Shown: piece after piece, positions 1 to 8,825 of the stretch
Numbering within the stretch: the stretch's first letter is position 1
Layout: every line of letters starts with the position of its first letter
Source: a virus
Strand: one strand, 5' to 3'
Virus record (IMG/VR): IMGVR_UViG_3300042549_005911
Coordinates: 1 to 52,887 of that record
Length of the DNA stretch: 52,887 nucleotides
Program-made: the position numbers and the translations under genes
The notes under the pieces: model-generated
The model's input: the letters and a program-made list of their open reading frames with translations, nothing else
Database searches by the model: none
Told to the model about the DNA's origin: nothing

Positions 1-579
1 AACGGCCCTGCGCGTCAACAGTGAACGTCGCGACCCCAGATGCAGTGCCATAAGCCCCCGCCGTAACGGCGGTATCAGCGAGTGCTAGAGTGCGGTCAGC
101 GGAGAGAGCGCCACCACCGCTCAAGCCTGTCCCGGCAGAGACGCTGCGCGTATCAGGCACAGCGCCGATCCCCGCAGGGGTGATGCTCACGGTAGAAGCG
201 TTGGTCAAACGGCCCTGCGCGTCAACAGTGAACGTCGCCACCCCAGACGCGGTGCCATAAGCCCCCGCCGTAACGGCGGTATCAGCGAGTGCTAGAGTGC
301 GGTCAGCGGACAGAGCGCCGCCACCGCTCAAGCCCGTCCCGGTGGAGACGCTGCGCGTATCAGGCACAGCACCGATCCCCGCAGGGGTGATGGCCACAGT
401 AGAAGCGTTGGTCAAGCGGCCCTGCGCGTCAACAGTGAACGTCGCGACCCCAGATGCAGTGCCATAAGCACCCGCCGTAACGGCGGTATTAGCAAGGGCT
501 AGAGTGCGGTCAGCGGAGAGAGCGCCACCACCGCTCAAGCCTGTCCCCGTGGAGACGCTGCGCGTATCAGGCACCGCGC
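1..579 (-). repeat. 207-bp tandem repeat encoding a 69-aa fibre module
   Basis: The sequence starting at 1 recurs at 208 and, for a shorter copy, at 415, with only scattered substitutions. The 207-bp period is exactly 69 codons, so the repeat keeps the fibre frame. About 2.8 copies are visible and the array continues beyond the left edge. Each unit carries PDTRSVS, GLSGGGALSADRTLAL and GVATFTVDAQGR. Confidence 0.9.
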
Positions 580-3373
580 CAGATACATCCGCTACGGCAA
601 GGCTCTTAGGCTCCCATCGCTGATTGGCGTTGCTCCACGCCAACACCTGACCACTCGTGGGGCTCGTTGCCACCACGTCAGCCAGATTATCAAGCGTGCG
701 GCCATCCACATAAGTCTTGACGGCGAACTGCGTCGGCGCCGTATTACCGTCGTTCTGGCCCGTGCTAGCAAGAAGCGTGGCGTTGTTTGACACTTCTTGC
801 AACTGCACGCCAACGGCGACACCATTGCGCTTGAAAGGCCCAATAGCTGAAAGGCCACCCAAATTGAATTGATCGCTATTAATTGTCACCGTGCCCGTAG
901 ACTGCTCCACGGAGAAGAACGGACCAATAGAGAAATTGCCCGTCTCCGTCAGCATCGCATAGTAGATGCGCCCAGGTGCCGTGGTTGAGACAGCATTGGT
1001 TGGGTTTGGGATGCCGCCAAATTTGGGAAGTGCGTTGTAAGTGACACCACTCCCCACATATTCCGTGACAAGGGAGCCAGATGTAATCAATGAAACGTCA
1101 TAAACGTCAACGGCGTTACCCGCGTCAACAGCCGGGATACCTGGGTAGACGGATAGCGTGCTTTTACCGCCAACAAGCGGCGATGCACCTGTAATTGAAT
1201 AGAAATTACCACCGATCTTGGCAACCGTAGTGCCTACATCGGGGCGACGTGAAAGCCCCGCGACCGTAATGCTGCCAGAACTCGCCAACTGTGCCGAAGC
1301 CGCGGCATCTGAACCGTTGCCGCCCGAGAACGAGACGCTAGGCGCACTCGTATAGCCGCTACCAGCGAACGTGACGTTCACAGCGACCACGGCGCCATTT
1401 TCAATAACTGCGACTGCCGTAGCGTTGCCAGAAACTGCAACCGTGGGTGGGCTGGTGTAGTTGCTACCGCCATTCGTAACCGTGAAGCCAGCAACCGTGC
1501 TGCGAAGATTGGCGTCCGCCGTGCCGCTTACCTGTGCCACAGGGTAGTAGCCCCGCGCACGCAAACCGTAAGTGCCAAAGTCAAGCACGCTATTTGAGAC
1601 GTTGGCGAAACCACCTGCGCGTGCTTCGTAACCCGTATGCGAGAATGTGGTGAAGCAAGAAACGAACTGCGCGTAGCCCTTATTTAGAACTAGATGGCCA
1701 GGGCCACCTTGGTTAATCTGAGTAAAGGCATCAGCCACGAAACTGGTTAGCGGACTACCGCTCGCCACCACCTGCCCATCCACACGGATGCCGCCACCGG
1801 CACCCCGAGGATCAACAATACGCCCTGTGCCCGCTACGTTATTTTCATCGTATGGCGGCACGATTAGGTTGGAGGCAAAGGCCACGCCTGTCGTGTCAAA
1901 CGGCCCTGTGATGGACGAGCAGTTCTGTATATAAGGCGAACTTGTGATGGAAGGCGGAGATGGGTCCTTAATCGAGACACAAGGGCGATCAGCCGCATCA
2001 TATCCAGAGCCGCCTTCCACTATCGTGAAACTTGTAATCAGGCCACCCGACATATTTGCTGTCGCGGTCGCCTGCGTGCCCCCGTTGAACGGAGGCTCAA
2101 TCCATACCTCAGGGGCAGACGAGTATCCAGACGGGCTGTAAAGCAGTGTCAGGCCCGTGATGACGCCGCTGCCATTAACCGTTGCGCGTGCCGTGGCGCA
2201 TGGGAAGGCGCAAGCGTATGCGGGCGCGGCATGGTCGCGAAATGTAACGCCGTAGACATAGCAACCCGACCGCAAATGATAAATATCAAGAGTAGGGTTG
2301 GTTGGGCGGACATCCACGCGACGCAGATTATCCCCAACAAGGGAGACACGCGCAGGGAAATTGATTGGGTTCTGTTCTACGTAGTTTCCTGATTCAACAA
2401 AAACCGTTGTGCCCGCAGCAGCGGATTCCACGGCAGCCTTGATAGTGCGCTTGGGCAACGCAGGGGATGTGCCCGCATTGCTGTCGCTACCTGTGGTCGT
2501 CACGTAGAGGCGCAGGGATGAATTGAGCGCAGCAGCAGCAGCCGCAGCGGCCCCTGCCGAATCGACAGGCGTTAGGCCAAGTGCGTTGATGACATTGGTG
2601 CTGCTAAGGCTAAGCGTGCCATTGCCAGCGAGACTTAGGTTTGAACCGCCAATGACTGCCCCCGCCGTGCTACCTGTGGCTAAAGGCAGACGCGCGGCGT
2701 CAAAGGTTCCGGAAATAATATCCCCCGCGCCCAACACCACCGCATCAGTTCGACCAGCCACGGATTGCACCGGAGCCGCAGCAGCGGCCCCTGCCGAATT
2801 AACTGGCGTCAGGCCGAGGGCGGAAATGACGTTGGTGCTGCTAAGGCTAAGAACGCCGTCTTGGCTGAGGGTTAGGTTGGCGCCACCGCGCACGCCACCG
2901 AGGTTATTGGCGGTTGCAGCAGGAAGCGTATAGAGAGGAGTATCATCCGTGACCCAAGTGACGATACCCGAGCCATTCCAGACCACGTTGAAGGGGCTGC
3001 CGTTGGTGGCTACCTGCGATCCACCAAAATCCACAAATGCAACCGGAGGATCGTCTGTATCAGTATCGTTATAGAGGATACCATAACTGGCAGTAATTGA
3101 ACCGCCCGTCGCAGTCAAACCGATATCATCAGCATCAAAGCGAGCCGCATTGAGGGCAACCACCACGATGGAAACACCAGTCAGTGTGACGCCACCAGCA
3201 GGGTATCCAGTCGAAGAACCAGATTGGGTTCCGCCCGTCTGAGCCAGAGTTGTATGAGCCGCGTCAAAAGTCGCGGCAGTCAGCAGCTTAAACTTATATG
3301 TGTCGCTGGCGGCGTTGGCACCCGACGCAAAACGCGCAACGGTATGGTTGTAGAGCGAAAGGGTAATTGGCAT
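1..3373 (-). CDS. Tail fibre/tailspike protein, C-terminus cut by window edge
   Basis: An open frame runs on the minus strand from ATG at 3373 to the left edge without a stop, giving about 1,124 residues of an incomplete protein. The N-terminus (MPITLSLYNHTVARF) resembles the virion-anchoring domain of many phage structural proteins. Two copies of a segment containing LSLSSTNVI and ALGLTPV follow. Next comes a stretch with GSDSNAGTSPALPKRTIKAA, the usual opening of a parallel beta-helix (pectate-lyase-like) tailspike fold. Gly/Ser/Thr-rich beta segments follow, and at the edge near-identical 69-residue repeats with TGLSGGGALSADRTL. The likely role is host surface binding or polysaccharide processing at the tail tip; enzymatic activity cannot be shown. 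The start is supported by AAGGGA about 9 nt upstream. It diverges from nrdB and is far from the other tail genes. Confidence 0.85.
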   Translation of the reverse strand, partial: MPITLSLYNHTVARFASGANAASDTYKFKLLTAATFDAAHTTLAQTGGTQSGSSTGYPAGGVTLTGVSIVVVALNAARFDADDIGLTATGGSITASYGILYNDTDTDDPPVAFVDFGGSQVATNGSPFNVVWNGSGIVTWVTDDTPLYTLPAATANNLGGVRGGANLTLSQDGVLSLSSTNVISALGLTPVNSAGAAAAAPVQSVAGRTDAVVLGAGDIISGTFDAARLPLATGSTAGAVIGGSNLSLAGNGTLSLSSTNVINALGLTPVDSAGAAAAAAAALNSSLRLYVTTTGSDSNAGTSPALPKRTIKAAVESAAAGTTVFVESGNYVEQNPINFPARVSLVGDNLRRVDVRPTNPTLDIYHLRSGCYVYGVTFRDHAAPAYACAFPCATARATVNGSGVITGLTLLYSPSGYSSAPEVWIEPPFNGGTQATATANMSGGLITSFTIVEGGSGYDAADRPCVSIKDPSPPSITSSPYIQNCSSITGPFDTTGVAFASNLIVPPYDENNVAGTGRIVDPRGAGGGIRVDGQVVASGSPLTSFVADAFTQINQGGPGHLVLNKGYAQFVSCFTTFSHTGYEARAGGFANVSNSVLDFGTYGLRARGYYPVAQVSGTADANLRSTVAGFTVTNGGSNYTSPPTVAVSGNATAVAVIENGAVVAVNVTFAGSGYTSAPSVSFSGGNGSDAAASAQLASSGSITVAGLSRRPDVGTTVAKIGGNFYSITGASPLVGGKSTLSVYPGIPAVDAGNAVDVYDVSLITSGSLVTEYVGSGVTYNALPKFGGIPNPTNAVSTTAPGRIYYAMLTETGNFSIGPFFSVEQSTGTVTINSDQFNLGGLSAIGPFKRNGVAVGVQLQEVSNNATLLASTGQNDGNTAPTQFAVKTYVDGRTLDNLADVVATSPTSGQVLAWSNANQRWEPKSLAVADVSGAVPDTRSVSTGTGLSGGGALSADRTLALANTAVTAGAYGTASGVATFTVDAQGRLTNASTVAITPAGIGAVPDTRSVSTGTGLSGGGALSADRTLALADTAVTAGAYGTASGVATFTVDAQGRLTNASTVSITPAGIGAVPDTRSVSAGTGLSGGGALSADRTLALADTAVTAGAYGTASGVATFTVDAQGR

Positions 3374-3440
3374 CAGATGTCCCTTGGAAATCAGCAGCAG
3401 GGCCTATCCTGTTCCCTACCATATGGCATCGCTCAAACAC

Positions 3441-3469
3441 AATAGGAAAGCACTTGCCAGCGCCGTCAA
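3441..3469 (-). promoter_or_regulatory. Predicted promoter for the tail fibre gene
   Basis: On the minus strand TTGACG (3469-3464), a 17-nt spacer and CCTATT (3446-3441) resemble a sigma70 promoter and share the -35 seen at other phage genes here. On the plus strand a weaker TTGCCA-N17-TAAGTT (3454-3482) could serve nrdB. Confidence 0.4.
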
Positions 3470-3522
3470 GGGGTAGTAAGTTGCGCGTCCTGCAAAACCA
3501 CTAAGCCTGGAAAGGGAACGCC

Positions 3523-4479
3523 ATGTCTCTCACCACTGCGTCTATCGGCTACAAGCCTTTCCGCTATCCATGGGCCTATGACGCTTGGCTTCAGCAGCAG
3601 CGTATCCATTGGCTTCCCGAGGAAGTGCCTTTGGCTGACGATGTGCGGGATTGGCAGAAGCGCCTAGAACCTTCTGAAAAGAATCTGCTGACACAGATTT
3701 TCCGCTTCTTCACGCAAGCTGACGCTTCCGTGGCGGAGAACTATGTCCACAACTACCTGCCCATCTTCAAGCCGACTGAAGTGGTTATGATGTTGACGGC
3801 GTTTGCGAATAGCGAAACGACGCACGTAGTTTCTTATTCGCATCTCCTTGACACGGTTGGTATGCCTGAAAGCGAATATACTACTTTCATGCAGATTAAG
3901 GAGATGCGTGACAAGTATGACTACTTTAGCAGCTTCTCAACGGATAATCCGCGAGAGGTAGCTAAAACGCTTGCAGCCTTTGGAGCCTTTACTGAAGGGC
4001 TACAGCTTTTTGCGTCTTTTGCCATGCTCCTCAACTTCCCTCGCTTCGGGAAGATGAAAGGCATGGGGCAGATCATTGCTTGGTCCGTCCGTGACGAGAC
4101 GCTACACTGTGAGAATATCATCCGGCTTTTCCACACCTATTGCGCGGAAAACCCAAGTCTCTTTGACGACTCGCTCAAGGCTGAAATCTACGAAATCTGC
4201 AAGACTATCGTAGAGCATGAAGATGCGTTCATTGACTTGGCGTTTGCTCTAGGCCCCGTGCAGGGCATGACAGCGGATGAAATCAAGCAGTATATCCGCT
4301 TCATCGCAGATAGGCGCCTTCTTCAGTTGCGTATGGTGCCCGTCTACAAGGTCAAGGACAACCCCCTACCTTGGCTTGATGAGTTGCTGAATGCGCCAGA
4401 GCATACCAATTTCTTTGAGAACCGCGCCACCGAGTATAGTAAGGCAGCGACCAAGGGCGAGTGGGGCGACGTATTTTGA
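3523..4479 (+). CDS. nrdB: Ribonucleotide reductase class I small subunit
   Basis: This 318-residue protein is the radical-bearing beta subunit that works with NrdA to reduce ribonucleotides to deoxyribonucleotides. All expected ligands and the tyrosine are visible: D67 in FFTQAD, E98 and H101 followed by Y105 (SETTHVVSY), E158 in FTEGLQLF, and E192/H195 in RDETLHCEN. The C-terminus (ENRATEYSKA, then GEWGDVF) matches the tail that docks on the large subunit. AAAGGGAA precedes the ATG. It opens the plus-strand replication block, and its stop lies inside the next gene. No NrdA is present in the window, so the partner is either outside it or supplied by the host. Confidence 0.95.
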   Translation: MSLTTASIGYKPFRYPWAYDAWLQQQRIHWLPEEVPLADDVRDWQKRLEPSEKNLLTQIFRFFTQADASVAENYVHNYLPIFKPTEVVMMLTAFANSETTHVVSYSHLLDTVGMPESEYTTFMQIKEMRDKYDYFSSFSTDNPREVAKTLAAFGAFTEGLQLFASFAMLLNFPRFGKMKGMGQIIAWSVRDETLHCENIIRLFHTYCAENPSLFDDSLKAEIYEICKTIVEHEDAFIDLAFALGPVQGMTADEIKQYIRFIADRRLLQLRMVPVYKVKDNPLPWLDELLNAPEHTNFFENRATEYSKAATKGEWGDVF

Positions 4480-4943
4480 TCCTTGGTATTGACCCTGGCC
4501 TGAGCGGCGCAATCGCGCTGCTCAGCCAAGAGGGCAACGTCCTCGCTATTGAGGACATGCCGACCGTCGAAATTGTCGTCAACGGTAAGAAGCGCAGGAC
4601 CGTGCCCCCTGCGGCACTCGTGGCCTTGCTAAAAAAGATGGCGCCGCAGAAGGCGTTCCTTGAGAATGTTGGCGTTCGACCGGGGGAAGGCGCTGTCGGG
4701 GCTTTCTCTTTTGGGCGCAATCTCGGACAGATTGAAGGCGTCTTAGCGGCACTTCAAATCCCCACTACGCTTGTCCACCCAGCAACGTGGAAGCGGCGCA
4801 TGGACATCCCTGCTGATAAGGGAGGCGCGCGTCTAAAGGCGATGGCGTTGTTCCCCGACAAGGTAGATTTGTTCAAGCGCGTGAAGGATGACGGCAGGGC
4901 AGAAAGTGCGCTCTTGGCTTACTACGGGCTAAGCAATGCCTGA
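4461..4943 (+). CDS. RuvC-like Holliday junction resolvase
   Basis: A 160-residue RNase H-fold nuclease of the RuvC type, expected to cut branched DNA made during replication and recombination. The first catalytic strand GIDPGLSGAIAL lies at about residues 9-20, a Glu sits in AFLENVG, and the last acidic pair in DDGRAESALLAYYG near the C-terminus. The length is close to bacterial RuvC. The start is uncertain: GTG at 4461 is used here; TTG at 4476, overlapping the nrdB stop, is also possible and would begin two residues before GIDPG. It overlaps both nrdB and the helicase gene, as expected for a translationally coupled operon. Confidence 0.85.
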   Translation: MGRRILILGIDPGLSGAIALLSQEGNVLAIEDMPTVEIVVNGKKRRTVPPAALVALLKKMAPQKAFLENVGVRPGEGAVGAFSFGRNLGQIEGVLAALQIPTTLVHPATWKRRMDIPADKGGARLKAMALFPDKVDLFKRVKDDGRAESALLAYYGLSNA

Positions 4944-6348
4944 TTGGCAAGCGGGCCTTCTCCCTTACCAGATTGAAGGCGTCAATTTCCTCGTCGCCAA
5001 GAAGACCGATCAAGCCAATGCCGGTCTTTTTGACGACATGGGGCTTGGCAAGACGGCGCAAGCCATTCGCGCTGCCGACGCGCTCAATCTAAAGCGCATC
5101 CTTGTTGTCTGCCCTGCTGTGGCGCGGATCAACTGGCAGCGCGAAATGCTAAATTGGCAGATAATTCCACGAACAACTTTCGTGATTAAAAATATCAAGT
5201 CTGAAATTCCACTCGAAGCAGATGTGGTTATCGTCAGCTATGATATGCTCGCCAATCCTGTCCTCCGCGCTAAAATTCTTAATATAGAGGAGTATGACCT
5301 CCTTATCATTGATGAGGCCCATGCGCTCAAGAACAGGACGGCTCTGCGCACAAAGGCGGTCTACGGCGAAAGGCTCAACGGCCAAGGAGGCATCCTAGCC
5401 GCTACCAAACGCACTTGGATTCTGACTGGCACTCCGCTGCCAAATAATGCTTCTGAAATCTACACGCACTTACGCGCACTAGCCTCCGAGCGGCTACAAA
5501 CGCCAGATGGACGTATGACGTATGCCCAATTCGTAAAACACTTTTGCGTTCTGGACATACTGCATTTCGGTATGAGAACAGTCGAACGCATTAAAGGCAA
5601 CAAAAACACAGGCGAGTTGCGCCAACGTATTGATGGTTTCTTCATCAGACGTAAAAAAGAAGAAGTTCTGACGCAGTTGCCTGCCCTACAATGGGGCACA
5701 ATTGTCCTTGAGCCGCCCAAGTCCGCGCTCAAGGAAGTGATGGCGCTTGAGAAGACCCAAGCCATCTCAGAAGTCAAAGCTGTCCTGGCCGCAGCGGCAG
5801 CGAGTTATCATAACAAAGATGGCACATTATCAGACGATATTCTCCGCAATGCGGACAAGCAAGCCCTCGCTTCTTTGCGCCGCGCTGTCGGGATTGCGAA
5901 GGTAGAGCCGACAAGTGATTTCATCAAAGAAGAATTGGAGAATGGCGCGAAGAAGATCATCTTGTTCTGCTATCACCGCGAGGTTATTTCGCAAATAGCA
6001 GAAAAGCTCAAAGCCTTCTCCCCTGTCGTGATTACAGGAGATACCGCACGCAATGCACGGCAGAAGGCGATTGATGACTTCCAAAGCAACGACGAAGTTC
6101 GCCTATTTATTGGGCAGATCACAGCCACCAACTCTGCCATCACTCTGACGGCGAGCGACAATGTTCTGATTATGGAACCTTCATGGACACCAGCCGAGAA
6201 CGTCCAAGCCGCAGCGCGGGCGCATCGCATCGGCCAAAAAAGTTCTAGCGTGCTTGCCAGATACGTGGTATTGGCGGGCTCGATTGATGAAGATTTGACC
6301 CGCGTTATCATACGTAAGTCAAAGCAAATCAGCGAAATCATGCTCTAA
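4936..6348 (+). CDS. SNF2-family DEAH helicase
   Basis: A 470-residue superfamily 2 ATPase of the Swi2/Snf2 type, a DNA translocase. Visible motifs: Walker A DDMGLGKT (33-40), DEAH (126-129), motif III TGTPLPNN (164-171), a C-terminal lobe with ILFCYHREV, and motif VI RAHRIGQ (428-434). Such compact SNF2 proteins are standard in phages that replicate with a PolA-type polymerase and probably act as replicative or recombination helicases. The ATG at 4936 overlaps the end of the resolvase gene by 8 nt. The next gene starts 11 nt downstream after GGGATAGAAG. Confidence 0.92.
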   Translation: MPDWQAGLLPYQIEGVNFLVAKKTDQANAGLFDDMGLGKTAQAIRAADALNLKRILVVCPAVARINWQREMLNWQIIPRTTFVIKNIKSEIPLEADVVIVSYDMLANPVLRAKILNIEEYDLLIIDEAHALKNRTALRTKAVYGERLNGQGGILAATKRTWILTGTPLPNNASEIYTHLRALASERLQTPDGRMTYAQFVKHFCVLDILHFGMRTVERIKGNKNTGELRQRIDGFFIRRKKEEVLTQLPALQWGTIVLEPPKSALKEVMALEKTQAISEVKAVLAAAAASYHNKDGTLSDDILRNADKQALASLRRAVGIAKVEPTSDFIKEELENGAKKIILFCYHREVISQIAEKLKAFSPVVITGDTARNARQKAIDDFQSNDEVRLFIGQITATNSAITLTASDNVLIMEPSWTPAENVQAAARAHRIGQKSSSVLARYVVLAGSIDEDLTRVIIRKSKQISEIML

Positions 6349-6358
6349 GGGATAGAAG

Positions 6359-6901
6359 ATGGACCGCAACGAAGCGATTGCACGGATTGCCGAGACGGCA
6401 ATCGAAGGCATCTACAAAATCTCCAACGACGCTATCCACCTTCTTGGGGGCGTAAGCCTTGGTGAAGCTGTGGTGGGCGTGGCAAGTCAGCCTGAAAGCA
6501 CGCTGACGCTTGCCTCTACTGGCGAAAAGCGACCGCGTGGCAGGCCGCGCAAGACGGACGCTTCTACGGTAGTCTCTGTGGCGGTTGAGGAGCCGCAGCC
6601 GACCGAAGAAGCCACGCTAACTGCCGAAATCACCGACGAAATGGACGCATACCACAGCGACAAGTTTGATGTGGAAGAACGCGCTTTCCCCATGTTTGAG
6701 GACGGTTGGTTCGCCGCCAATCTTGAGGAAGCACGCAAGTATTGCCGCGAGTTGCTTTCCGCGCGTATCTCGGAAATCGGCACGGACGCGACTCGTAAGG
6801 AGATTGTGGATACGACAGGCAGGGTCAAGGTATCCGACTTTGACGGCGAGGCGTGCATGAAGTTCTACCGCGCCGTGACGAGGGCTATCGTCAATGTCTA
6901 A
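6359..6901 (+). CDS. Conserved phage protein with AT-hook-like motif
   Basis: A 180-residue protein that I do not recognise as a named family. It has an N-terminal helical segment, a basic KRPRGRPRKT stretch (about residues 57-66) that fits an AT-hook minor-groove DNA-binding motif, an acidic middle, and a C-terminal region with EEARKYCRELLSARI and a basic-acidic mix. It lies between helicase and DUF2800 nuclease genes and its end overlaps the next start (ATGTCTAA). A DNA-binding accessory role in replication or recombination is an inference from the motif and the neighbours. Confidence 0.7.
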   Translation: MDRNEAIARIAETAIEGIYKISNDAIHLLGGVSLGEAVVGVASQPESTLTLASTGEKRPRGRPRKTDASTVVSVAVEEPQPTEEATLTAEITDEMDAYHSDKFDVEERAFPMFEDGWFAANLEEARKYCRELLSARISEIGTDATRKEIVDTTGRVKVSDFDGEACMKFYRAVTRAIVNV

Positions 6902-8120
6902 CCTGCCTGTCCATGCTGATCGCGCCCATGCTTCCTTGGGCGCGAGTTCAGCTTCCCGGTGGATAGCCTGCCCCGGTTCTGTCAATCTATCTGAGGGGAT
7001 GCCTAACATCTCCTCTGAATATGCACGCGAAGGCACCGCAGCACACGAGTTGGCAGAGATGTGCTTGCGCCAAGGCAAGCCTGCTTCTGACTTTTTAGAG
7101 CAGGAGATCGAGGGCTTCGAAGTCACGGAAGATATGGCTGAGGCGGTGCAGGTCTATGTTGACGCTGTGTTGGCCGAAGCCGAAGGCAACAAACTGTTCA
7201 TTGAACAACGGTTTACGCTAGAGGCTCTTAATCCTCCTGTCCCGATGTTTGGCACAGCGGATGCGGTCATTTGGAATGAACGCGAAAAGCGCCTAACCGT
7301 GATGGACTTGAAGTATGGCGCTGGCGTGCCTGTGAAGGTGCAGAACTCCCCACAGCTTTCCTACTACGCACTAGGCGCCATGTTGGCTTTGGAGGCGCAG
7401 GAAGGCATCTTCCCGCGCCATATCCGCATGGTCATCGTGCAGCCCCGCTACCGCCATGCTGACGGGCATATCAGGTCTTTCGAGACGGACGCCTATTCGC
7501 TCCGCATCGAGTTCGCGGACGACCTTCTTGCCGCAGCACACAAGACGCAGGAAGCTGATGCCGCCCTTAACGCAGGCGACCACTGCCGCTTCTGCTTGGC
7601 CCAACCCAAGTGCCCACGCCTGCACGAACAGGCTGTGGCGCTGGCACAGGCGGAGTTTGACGATGGTTTTTTGCCTCCTGAGCCCGAGGGCCTGAGCGAA
7701 GAACAGATCGGCCAGATTCTTGCCAAGGCTGATGTGTTTAAGGGGTGGATCAACTCTGTCCAGGCTTACGCACAGCGTAAGCTGGAGCAGGGCGGCGCTG
7801 TCCCCGGCTACAAGCTCGTAGCCAAGCGGGCGCAGCGCAAGTGGCAAAGCGAAGACGACGCCATCGACCTCCTGAACAGCATGGGCCTTGAAGATGACGA
7901 CATCTTCACGCGCAAGCTAATCTCGCCCGCTCAAGCCGAAGAAAAACTTGGCAAGAAGAAGGCGATTAAGGATAGACTGGCGGAGGTCATTGTGGCAGTA
8001 TCTTCAGGCAACACCATCGCATCGCTATCCGACAAACGGCCCGCAGTTGTGGTCCAGATTGGCGGAGAGTTTGATGACACGCTGGCGTTGGACCATGACG
8101 GCTTTCGCAACTACGAATAA
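6894..8120 (+). CDS. DUF2800 PD-(D/E)XK nuclease, probable Fe-S exonuclease
   Basis: A 408-residue member of the DUF2800 family of phage nucleases. The N-terminus has SASRWIACPGS (C26), then EGTAAHELAE with H51. The nuclease core is FGTADAV (D123), VMDLKYG (D138, K140) and QLSYY (Q154). Three further cysteines C231, C234 and C240 (DHCRFCLAQPKC) together with C26 reproduce the one-plus-three cysteine arrangement of Cas4/AddB-type 4Fe-4S nucleases. It is expected to resect DNA ends for recombination together with the adjacent DUF2815 protein. The start overlaps the previous gene. Confidence 0.88.
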   Translation: MSNLPVHADRAHASLGASSASRWIACPGSVNLSEGMPNISSEYAREGTAAHELAEMCLRQGKPASDFLEQEIEGFEVTEDMAEAVQVYVDAVLAEAEGNKLFIEQRFTLEALNPPVPMFGTADAVIWNEREKRLTVMDLKYGAGVPVKVQNSPQLSYYALGAMLALEAQEGIFPRHIRMVIVQPRYRHADGHIRSFETDAYSLRIEFADDLLAAAHKTQEADAALNAGDHCRFCLAQPKCPRLHEQAVALAQAEFDDGFLPPEPEGLSEEQIGQILAKADVFKGWINSVQAYAQRKLEQGGAVPGYKLVAKRAQRKWQSEDDAIDLLNSMGLEDDDIFTRKLISPAQAEEKLGKKKAIKDRLAEVIVAVSSGNTIASLSDKRPAVVVQIGGEFDDTLALDHDGFRNYE

Positions 8121-8177
8121 TTTTGCCCCTCTTTAACATCGTGGCTGGGCAATGGTGTGCGCGCACAAGGGGCAAAA
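8121..8177 (+). promoter_or_regulatory. Inverted repeat with nested palindrome in an operon gap
   Basis: Directly after the DUF2800 stop, TTTTGCCCCT (8121-8130) is perfectly complementary to AGGGGCAAAA (8168-8177). The loop contains the 12-bp palindrome TGTGCGCGCACA (8156-8167). There is no T-run after the distal arm, so this is not a standard terminator. It sits upstream of the RBS (AAGGAG) of the DUF2815 gene and could be an RNA attenuator, a processing site or an operator. Confidence 0.5.
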
Positions 8178-8211
8178 TGCACGCTAACCCGGCTCCAAGG
8201 AGAACGCTCAG

Positions 8212-8784
8212 ATGAGCGAGACTAATGTAGTTACCCCCAAGGCTCGACTTGCTTTCCCCGCTCTGTTTGAGCCTCGTGGGTTCAATGGCAATACGCCGAA
8301 GTTTTCCTGCGTTCTTGTGTTCGACAAGGCCGCGCAGGAGACAGCGGAGTTCCAGAACTTGAAGAAGGCGGCTGGCGCTGCTGCTAAGGCCAAGTTTGGT
8401 GACAAGCCGCCGAAGAATGTGCGTTCGCCTTTCCGTCCTGGTTCCGACAAGGAAGGCACCGCTGGCTTTGACGACGATTGCATCTTCATCACCGTGAGCA
8501 GCAAGAAGCAGCCCAAGGTGGTGGACCGCAAGAAGGTCGAAGGCAAGTTCCCTGTCATCACCGACGAAGATCGTCTCTACCCTGGCTGCTTCGTGCGCGC
8601 GAGCATCAACGCTTTCGCTTATGACACCAGCGGCAACAAGGGCGTGTCGTTCGGCCTGAACAACGTGCAGTTCATTGACGATGGCGAGCGCATCGCCACG
8701 GGCGGCGGACGCAGCGCGGACAACGACTTTGATGATGTTGAGGGTAACAATATCAGCGAAGGCGATGCCAAGGACTTGTTCTGA
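8212..8784 (+). CDS. DUF2815 ssDNA-binding protein
   Basis: A 190-residue DUF2815 family protein. This family accompanies DUF2800 nucleases and PolA in phages and is regarded as a single-stranded DNA-binding protein. The body has alternating beta strands (ARLAFPALFEPR, KFSCVLVFDK, CFVRASINAFAY) compatible with an OB fold. The C-terminus is strongly acidic (DNDFDDVEGN) and ends DAKDLF, comparable with the acidic SSB tail that recruits replication partners. AAGGAG precedes the ATG. A strong terminator follows directly. Confidence 0.88.
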   Translation: MSETNVVTPKARLAFPALFEPRGFNGNTPKFSCVLVFDKAAQETAEFQNLKKAAGAAAKAKFGDKPPKNVRSPFRPGSDKEGTAGFDDDCIFITVSSKKQPKVVDRKKVEGKFPVITDEDRLYPGCFVRASINAFAYDTSGNKGVSFGLNNVQFIDDGERIATGGGRSADNDFDDVEGNNISEGDAKDLF

Positions 8785-8793
8785 GGTAGAAGG

Positions 8794-8822
8794 AGAAGGG
8801 GCAGAAATGCCCCTTCTTTTTT
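8794..8822 (+). terminator. Intrinsic terminator after DUF2815
   Basis: AGAAGGGGC (8794-8802) pairs perfectly with GCCCCTTCT (8809-8817) across the loop AGAAAT and is followed by a run of Ts to 8822. The polymerase exonuclease ORF starts only 4 nt later, so this hairpin either terminates or meters transcription into the polymerase. Confidence 0.8.
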
Positions 8823-8825
8823 CCA

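Noticed and set aside
1-579. CRISPR array
   Set aside because: Repeats are 207 bp, contiguous, in frame and coding; there are no short repeats separated by unique spacers.
2523-2933. 136-aa plus-strand open frame rich in Ala
   Set aside because: Reverse shadow of the duplicated fibre segment; the minus strand has the clear fibre protein.
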